From: Burkholderiales bacterium
GTDB taxonomy: Bacteria; Pseudomonadota; Gammaproteobacteria; Burkholderiales; Burkholderiaceae
Length of the DNA stretch: 10,912 nucleotides
NCBI GenBank assembly: GCA_947372535.1
Contig: CANBUA010000155.1
Span: forward strand, 1 to 10,912
Reading direction: 5' to 3'
Shown: positions 6,864 to 10,912 of the stretch, one piece after another
Position numbering within the stretch: position 1 is the stretch's first letter
Layout of the letters: every line of letters starts with the position of its first letter
Notes under the pieces: model-generated
What the model saw: only the letters and a program-made list of their open reading frames with translations
Databases searched by the model: none
Told to the model about the DNA's origin: nothing
Program-made: the position numbers and the translations under genes

Positions 6864-7313
6864 TTAGAACAACTCCACCGATCCGGCATCCACTTCGTCC
6901 TGGGTCACAGGATTGGGTCGCAAAGGTTCGTCATCGACCACCGCAGCGCCATCGGGGTCGTCATCGCCCAGCGCATCGCGGGCAATCTGGTCGGCGCAGG
7001 TGCGCAGGCGCTTGTTGGTGTGGGCAATCAGTTGGGTGGCCATGTCCTGGAACTGCAGGGCAGTCACCGCCTTGAACAAGGTCTGCCGAACGACTTGCAG
7101 ATGGGGCGTGATGTCATGCCCCAGGTCAATCACTTCGCCCAACTGGCCCGCCGTTCCATGGAAGCCGTCCATCAGCACGCCATAGGCGTCGTCGATCAGG
7201 CGCTGCAGGCGCTCCAGGTCATTGGACGCCGTCATCAGGTGGTCTTGCAGCTCGGCCGCGCGCAGGAGGGACATCTCTGGCGAGGTTGCTGGGACACTGT
7301 GTTCAAAGCTCAT
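6864..7313 (-). CDS. CheZ-like small protein, candidate CheY-P phosphatase
   Basis: This 149-residue, mostly helical, cytoplasmic protein is shorter than E. coli CheZ (214 residues). Two long predicted helices (about 13-50 and 54-114) would form a hairpin. The second contains TALQFQDMATQLIAHT; aligned to the CheZ motif FQDLTGQ it keeps D90 and Q94 with the same spacing as E. coli D143 and Q147, the catalytic pair that acts on CheY-P. After an acidic Pro-rich linker the C-terminus reads QDEVDAGSVELF, recalling the CheY-binding CheZ tail that ends VDDLLDSLGF. It heads the operon, directly before cheY. The role as phosphatase is inferred from motif and context; overall similarity to CheZ is low, and a non-catalytic four-helix protein is the alternative. 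Start: ATG 7313 has GGAG 5 nt upstream; the adjacent ATG 7316 is only 2 nt from it. Confidence 0.75.
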   Translation of the reverse strand: MSFEHSVPATSPEMSLLRAAELQDHLMTASNDLERLQRLIDDAYGVLMDGFHGTAGQLGEVIDLGHDITPHLQVVRQTLFKAVTALQFQDMATQLIAHTNKRLRTCADQIARDALGDDDPDGAAVVDDEPLRPNPVTQDEVDAGSVELF

Positions 7314-7318
7314 CATGG

Positions 7319-7322
7319 CTCC
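7319..7322 (-). promoter_or_regulatory. Ribosome-binding site of the CheZ-like gene
   Basis: GGAG on the minus strand. Its distance (5 nt to ATG 7313, 2 nt to ATG 7316) favours the second of the two tandem ATG codons. Confidence 0.5.
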
Positions 7323-7346
7323 ACTCTGGCGCTGGGGTTCTGGCAG

Positions 7347-7364
7347 CCGTGCGGCGCCGCACGG
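7347..7364. promoter_or_regulatory. 18-bp perfect palindrome upstream of the che operon
   Basis: CCGTGCGGCGCCGCACGG is fully self-complementary with no mismatch. As RNA it would form a 7-bp stem with a GCGC loop. It lies 33 bp before the first che start codon and probably within the 5' leader. It could be an operator for a dimeric regulator or a leader hairpin that alters mRNA stability or translation. Confidence 0.45.
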
Positions 7365-7374
7365 TCACATCGGG

Positions 7375-7401
7375 TTGTCGGCTGATTTCCACGCTTCCTG
7401 A
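7375..7401 (-). promoter_or_regulatory. Weak candidate sigma-28 (FliA) promoter for the che operon
   Basis: On the minus strand GCCGACAA (7375-7382) matches the sigma-28 -10 consensus GCCGATAA at 7 of 8 positions. At the canonical 11-nt spacing lies TCAGGAAG (7394-7401), which fits the -35 poorly (3 of 8 to TAAAGTTT). Chemotaxis genes are often FliA-dependent, so the position is sensible, but the -35 is weak. Confidence 0.25.
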
Positions 7402-7419
7402 AGGTCGGGATTGCGGAGC

Positions 7420-7447
7420 GCGACACACCTCCTCCGGTTGTTAGAAT
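7420..7447 (+). promoter_or_regulatory. Candidate sigma-70-type promoter of the two-component operon
   Basis: GCGACA (7420-7425, 4 of 6 to TTGACA), a 16-bp spacer and TAGAAT (7442-7447, 5 of 6 to TATAAT) lie in the only AT-rich patch of the divergent region. They would give a leader of about 70 nt before GTG 7526. Confidence 0.35.
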
Positions 7448-7480
7448 TTTTCGGTTTTCCGGCGCTTTCGTGTAGACGAT

Positions 7481-7496
7481 CACGTGGGGAAACGTG
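7481..7496. promoter_or_regulatory. Inverted repeat CACGT-N6-ACGTG
   Basis: A perfect 5+5 bp inverted repeat lies 29 bp before the kinase start and just downstream of the candidate promoter, where a repressor could block transcription. Short repeats of this size arise by chance, so support is modest. Confidence 0.3.
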
Positions 7497-7514
7497 GCGT
7501 AATTCGCGCGTTTT

Positions 7515-7519
7515 GAAGG
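7515..7519 (+). promoter_or_regulatory. Ribosome-binding site supporting a GTG start
   Basis: GAAGG lies 6 nt before GTG 7526. No in-frame ATG occurs between here and the start of the receiver domain, so the GTG start is well supported. Confidence 0.6.
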
Positions 7520-7525
7520 CTGCCC

Positions 7526-8758
7526 GTGTCCGACTCCGCAAACGACCTGCCTCCGGCCTCGGCGAATCCGGCCCCGCCCCACCCTGCCGGCTGGGGCGCC
7601 AAGCTGCCCGCCGTGCGCCTGCGTGTGCTCCATCTGGAGGACAACGACGAGGACCATGCCCTGGTGGCGGTGCATTTGCGGCGGGGCGGCATCGATGCCG
7701 ATCTGGTCCGCGTCGAGAACGAAGCCGAGCTGATCACCGCCCTCGAACGCGAATGGGACCTGATCCTGTCCGACTACAACCTGCCCGGCTACTCCGGCCT
7801 GGCCGCCCTGGACAAAGTCAGGTCCATGGGCAAACTGGTGCCCTTCATCCTGGTCTCGGGTGAAATCGGCGAGGACATCGCCGTGCAGGCCATGCGCAAT
7901 GGCGCCAACGATTACCTGCTGAAAAGCAACCTGGCGCGCCTGGCGCCCGCCGCCCTGCTGGCCATCGAAGCCAACCGCACCCGCATCGCCAAGCAGCGGG
8001 CGGATCTGGCGCTGAGCCGTTCCCGCCAACAATTGCGCGAACTGGCCCAGCATCTTCAGACCAGCATCGAGCAGGAACGCGCCGCCATCGCCCGCGAAAT
8101 CCACGACGACGTGGGCGGCGCCCTCACCGCCGTGAAGTTCGACCTGGCCTGGATCGCCCGCCACGCCGGCTCGCCCGAGATCGCCGAACGCGTGCACCAG
8201 GCCCTGGAATCCGTGGCCCATGCCCACGAGGCCAGCCAGCGCATCATGCACAACCTGCGCCCCGCCATCCTGGAGCAGGGCCTGGTGGCCGCGCTGCAGT
8301 GGATGACCGACCGCTTCGGCAAGCGCACCGGCCTGGAGGTGCTGTGCCGCACCAGCCACGACAGCCTGCAGTTGGCCCCGGGCGTGCCTCTGGTGGCCTA
8401 CCGCTTCGCGCAGGAGGCGCTGACCAACGTGTCCAAACATGCCCAGGCCACCAAGGTCTCGGTGGATGTGTCGCAAGCGGGTGGTGTGCTGTCCATCGAG
8501 GTGACGGACAATGGACGTGGCCTGCAGCCCGAAGACCTGGCCAAGACCCGGTCCTTTGGCCTGCGGGGCCTGCACGAACGTGCGGAAACCGTCGGGGGCT
8601 GGGTCGACATCAGCTCCACGCCCGGCGCTGGCACCAGCCTCATCCTGTCGGTGCCGCTGTCCGGCCCTGAAAATGGCTTCATTGACCGCCTCTTGCCCGA
8701 CCTCGATGCCGGGCCCGATGGCGACCCTGACGACCCCACTTCCTGGGGCAACCTATGA
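7526..8758 (+). CDS. Soluble histidine kinase with N-terminal receiver domain (REC-HisKA_3-HATPase)
   Basis: This 410-residue cytoplasmic protein has no membrane segment and no PAS or GAF sensor domain. After a Pro/Ala-rich tail (1-30) comes a receiver domain, about 32-145, with acidic residues E38/D39, phospho-acceptor D83 (ILSDYNLPGYSG), S111 and K133 (NDYLLK). A helical linker leads to a NarL-family dimerisation domain, about 180-245, with the phosphorylated H193 in REIHDDVGGALTAVKFDL. The ATPase domain, about 285-380, has the N-box FAQEALTNVSKHA and G1 DNGRG. An acidic tail of about 30 residues ends the protein. Its receiver presumably takes phosphate from another kinase and sets the activity of this one, which then acts on the response regulator encoded next; stop and start overlap as ATGA (8755-8758). 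It starts at GTG and is transcribed divergently from the che operon. The input signal is unknown. Confidence 0.93.
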   Translation: MSDSANDLPPASANPAPPHPAGWGAKLPAVRLRVLHLEDNDEDHALVAVHLRRGGIDADLVRVENEAELITALEREWDLILSDYNLPGYSGLAALDKVRSMGKLVPFILVSGEIGEDIAVQAMRNGANDYLLKSNLARLAPAALLAIEANRTRIAKQRADLALSRSRQQLRELAQHLQTSIEQERAAIAREIHDDVGGALTAVKFDLAWIARHAGSPEIAERVHQALESVAHAHEASQRIMHNLRPAILEQGLVAALQWMTDRFGKRTGLEVLCRTSHDSLQLAPGVPLVAYRFAQEALTNVSKHAQATKVSVDVSQAGGVLSIEVTDNGRGLQPEDLAKTRSFGLRGLHERAETVGGWVDISSTPGAGTSLILSVPLSGPENGFIDRLLPDLDAGPDGDPDDPTSWGNL

Positions 8759-9384
8759 TCCAAGTCATTCTCTGCGACGACCATGCCCTGATCCGCCGCG
8801 GCATCCGCGACACGCTGGCCGATGCCGCCGACATCGAGGTGGTGGGCGAGGCGGCCGATTACGGCGAGTTGCGCGCCCTGCTGCGCGACAAGCGCTGTGA
8901 TGTGCTGGTGCTGGACATCAACCTGCCCGGGCGCAGTGGCCTGGACGTGTTGCATGTGCTCAAGGAAGAGGGCAACCCGGTCAAGGTGCTGGTGGTGTCG
9001 ATGTACCCCGAAGACCAGTACGCGATGCGGGCCCTCAAAGCTGGCGCCTCGGGCTACCTGAACAAAGGCAGCGACGCCGCCCAGATCGTGGCGGCCGTGC
9101 GCACCGTGTCGCAAGGCAAGAAATACGTCACGCCCGAGATGGCGCAGATGCTGGTGGACAACCTGACCACCCCGGCCCCCGAAGAGGCCCACCAGAAGCT
9201 GTCCGATCGCGAACTGCAGACCCTGGTGATGATCGCCTCGGGCAAGCGCCTGTCGGACATCGCCGAACAGCTGCTGCTCAGTCCCAAGACGGTGAGCGTC
9301 TACCGCGCCCGGGTGCTGGAGAAGCTCAGCCTCACCAACAACTCCGAGCTCACGGTCTACGCCATCCGCAACGGCCTGGTCTGA
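8755..9384 (+). CDS. NarL/FixJ-family response regulator
   Basis: The 209-residue protein is a DNA-binding response regulator. The receiver domain covers about 1-120, with D8-D9, phospho-acceptor D54 (LVLDINLPGRSGLDVL), S82 and K104 (GYLNKGS). The LuxR-type helix-turn-helix covers about 147-205 (KLSDRELQTLVMIASGKRLS, then the recognition region SPKTVSVYRARVLEKL). It is the cognate partner of the kinase upstream: the genes overlap by 4 bp (ATGA), which implies translational coupling and a fixed ratio. Its target promoters are unknown; the divergent region 7314-7525 and the promoter of the outer-membrane protein gene are local candidates. It ends 34 bp from the converging outer-membrane gene, with no convincing terminator between them. 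Confidence 0.95.
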   Translation: MIQVILCDDHALIRRGIRDTLADAADIEVVGEAADYGELRALLRDKRCDVLVLDINLPGRSGLDVLHVLKEEGNPVKVLVVSMYPEDQYAMRALKAGASGYLNKGSDAAQIVAAVRTVSQGKKYVTPEMAQMLVDNLTTPAPEEAHQKLSDRELQTLVMIASGKRLSDIAEQLLLSPKTVSVYRARVLEKLSLTNNSELTVYAIRNGLV

Positions 9385-9418
9385 TCGGCCAGGCGCGCTG
9401 CGGCGGTGGCTGGCTTCA

Positions 9419-10177
9419 TCAGAAGCGCATGCCCACCTTGAGGCTCACATTGCTGTCCTTGCCGGTCTTGTCGGCTTCCAGGCCGAAGTTGATCAGCAGC
9501 AGGTTGGCGTTCAGGCCAGCGAACACGCGGCTCTGGTTGTACGACTCTTTCTTCCAGACATCGCCCTTGGTCGAAGCATTGCTGGCCACGATGCCCACGC
9601 CCGCATATGGGGTCAGCAACGGGAAGCCTTTGGAGATCGACAGCTCGATGCCCTTGCTGTTGAGGCTCATGTCGCCCAGGCCGTTGGTCTTGGTGTAGAA
9701 CACGCGGGTGGCCACGGCCGGCATGACCAGACCGCCGCCCCAGAAGGCCCACTTCACATCACCGCTCATGGCGGAGGCCGAAGTGCCGGGCAGCATGTTG
9801 TAGCTCAGGCCCAGGTCGATGTCGAAGGGCAGGCCCTTCTCTGCACGCAGGCCGAGCGTCGGCAGCGACTTGGGGATGCTGTGGCCGCCAGCGGCCTTCT
9901 TCAGGATGTCGACGCTTTCGATGCTCGTGGCGCTCGCGGTGGCGCTCACGTCGAAGCCGATGATGCCCAGGCCACCTGCAGGGGCTTGCGGCTTGTCGGC
10001 AAAGGTGGCGCTGATGTCTTCAGACAGCTTGCGGAACTCGTCCTGGTTTTGCAGCGCGCTGAGCGCATTGAACTTGTAGGCCTGAGCCGGGGCAGCAACC
10101 AGGACACCGGCCGCCACAGCGGCCAGAGCCACCAGCGAGCGGGCAGAAATCGAAGGAGCGTTGTGACGGATGTTCAT
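9419..10177 (-). CDS. Uncharacterised outer-membrane beta-barrel protein
   Basis: The 252-residue product has a clear Sec signal peptide: a basic start, a hydrophobic core SLVALAAVAAGVLVAAP, and a cleavage site AQA|YKF after residue 33. The mature protein has alternating amphipathic strands with many Gly and aromatic residues (IDLGLSYNML, WAFWGGGLVM, TPYAGVGIVA, RVFAGLNANLLLINFGLEA) and ends in SLKVGMRF, with the terminal Phe that the BAM machinery recognises in outer-membrane barrels. About 8-10 strands would fit the length. I do not recognise a specific family, and no substrate can be named. Purine-rich AAAGGGA lies just before the ATG. It is downstream of uvrD on the same strand with a 114-bp gap, so it probably has its own promoter, though I found no convincing one. 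Confidence 0.8.
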   Translation of the reverse strand: MNIRHNAPSISARSLVALAAVAAGVLVAAPAQAYKFNALSALQNQDEFRKLSEDISATFADKPQAPAGGLGIIGFDVSATASATSIESVDILKKAAGGHSIPKSLPTLGLRAEKGLPFDIDLGLSYNMLPGTSASAMSGDVKWAFWGGGLVMPAVATRVFYTKTNGLGDMSLNSKGIELSISKGFPLLTPYAGVGIVASNASTKGDVWKKESYNQSRVFAGLNANLLLINFGLEADKTGKDSNVSLKVGMRF

Positions 10178-10291
10178 GGTGTCCCTTTCCGGTGAAGCAC
10201 GACGGGGTATGGATTCAGCGACGCACTATGCCACGAGCCAGGCATGGGCATTGCGCTTTGTGGCATGGCCGCCATGGGCTTGTCCAGCGGA

Positions 10292-10912
10292 TCAGGTGAT
10301 CGGCGTGAGTTTGGCCACGCTCAGCAACAACCATTTCGTGCCGTGGCGCCCGAAGTTCACCTGCACTCGCGCATCGGCACTCTGCCCCTCCAGCGTCAGC
10401 ACCACGCCTTCGCCGAACTTGGTGTGGAACACGCTCTGACCCACATGCAGCCCGCCTTCGGTCTTGGCTTGGGCCATGGCCTTGGGGATGGGCGCGGTCA
10501 GGTCCTTGAAGTTGTCTTCGCGTGAACGGCCGGCTTGGCCGCCCTGGTTGTAGTTGCCGGCCCCGCCTTGCCAGGCGCCCGCCCCCCCTCCCGCACGGCG
10601 TGGCTGCGCCCCCGCCCCCACCATCGAGCCCATGCCCTGGCCACTCGACCAGGCATCCGAATACGACTTGGCAAAGCCCGAGCCAAAGCCCTGGTTGCGC
10701 GGCGTCAGCCACTTCAGGCTGGCCTCGGGCAGCTCGTCCACAAAGCGGCTCTTGATGTGATAGCGGGTCTGGCCGTGCAACATGCGCGTCTGGCAGAAGC
10801 TCAGGTGCAAGCGCGCGCGGGCCCGGGTGATGGCCACGTACATCAGGCGGCGCTCTTCTTCCAGGCCGTCGCTGTCGCTCAGCGCGTTCTCATGCGGGAA
10901 CAGGCCTTCTTC
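10292..10912 (-). CDS. uvrD: DNA helicase II UvrD, C-terminal part
   Basis: The frame is open to the window edge, so this is the last 206 residues of a longer protein. It begins EEGLFPHENALSDSDG and continues with GLEEERRLMYVAITRARARL, the helicase motif VI region of superfamily 1A (UvrD/PcrA/Rep) enzymes that unwind DNA in mismatch and excision repair. The flexible C-terminal extension (about 73-150) has a low-complexity stretch rich in Gly, Gln and Asn. It leads to a Tudor-like domain (about 155-203: GQSVFHTKFGEGVVLTLEGQ through the LLLSVAKLTPI end) that in UvrD/PcrA binds RNA polymerase. PcrA or Rep are alternatives, but UvrD is usual in this group and Rep lacks this tail. The gene stands 114 bp upstream of the outer-membrane gene. 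Confidence 0.88.
   Translation of the reverse strand, partial: EEGLFPHENALSDSDGLEEERRLMYVAITRARARLHLSFCQTRMLHGQTRYHIKSRFVDELPEASLKWLTPRNQGFGSGFAKSYSDAWSSGQGMGSMVGAGAQPRRAGGGAGAWQGGAGNYNQGGQAGRSREDNFKDLTAPIPKAMAQAKTEGGLHVGQSVFHTKFGEGVVLTLEGQSADARVQVNFGRHGTKWLLLSVAKLTPIT

Noticed and set aside
7313..8575. Minus-strand 420-codon frame covering the kinase gene
   Set aside because: It is antisense to the REC-HisKA_3 kinase, whose motifs are all intact. Its His/Gly/Gln-rich translation looks like a shadow, and its stop coincides with the CheZ-like gene start only by chance.
9385..9418. Possible bidirectional terminator between the response regulator and the outer-membrane gene
   Set aside because: Only a 5-bp stem (GCCAG at 9388-9392 with CTGGC at 9410-9414) and a 17-nt loop can be drawn, with no T-run on either strand.
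10264..10276. CATGG-CCG-CCATG hairpin downstream of uvrD
   Set aside because: It is a short 5-bp stem without a T-run, too weak to call a terminator or operator.

Overview
The window looks like chromosomal DNA of a motile betaproteobacterium in the order Burkholderiales, most likely near Comamonadaceae or the Aquabacterium/Leptothrix group. The grounds are high GC with strong G/C third-position codon bias, the style of the encoded proteins (a long FAD/Fe-S oxidoreductase tail, a HIT protein beginning CELC, a betaproteobacterial-type CheA), and an intergenic palindromic element of a kind I associate with Comamonadaceae. This placement is an inference from family resemblance. No phage, insertion sequence, CRISPR array, tRNA or rRNA is visible. 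Layout: (1) Bases 1-1506, plus strand: the C-terminal 315 codons of an Fe-S oxidoreductase with two cysteine-rich CCG domains, a 126-bp gap holding stacked hairpins, then a HIT-family nucleotide hydrolase/transferase. (2) Bases 1522-7313, minus strand: a six-gene chemotaxis operon. Read 5' to 3' it runs: CheZ-like small protein, cheY, cheA, cheW, secreted single-Cache protein, methyl-accepting chemotaxis protein (MCP). (3) Bases 7314-7525: a divergent control region with an 18-bp perfect palindrome, a smaller inverted repeat and candidate promoters. (4) Bases 7526-9384, plus strand: a translationally coupled two-component pair, a soluble kinase with an N-terminal receiver domain and a NarL-type response regulator. 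(5) Bases 9419-10177, minus strand: an unassigned outer-membrane beta-barrel protein. (6) Bases 10292-10912, minus strand: the C-terminal end of UvrD helicase. No gene-free stretch exceeds 300 bases. How the genes work together: the MCP, possibly helped by the periplasmic Cache protein, would control CheA through CheW; CheA would phosphorylate CheY, which acts on the flagellar motor. The first gene of the operon keeps the spaced Asp and Gln (D-x3-Q) of the CheZ phosphatase active site and a C-terminal tail resembling the CheY-binding tail of CheZ, so it is a good candidate for the signal-termination phosphatase. The adaptation enzymes CheR, CheB and CheD are absent from this cluster. The divergent receiver-kinase/NarL pair has no sensor or membrane segment, so its input is probably phosphotransfer to its receiver domain; the neighbouring CheA is a plausible but unproven source.
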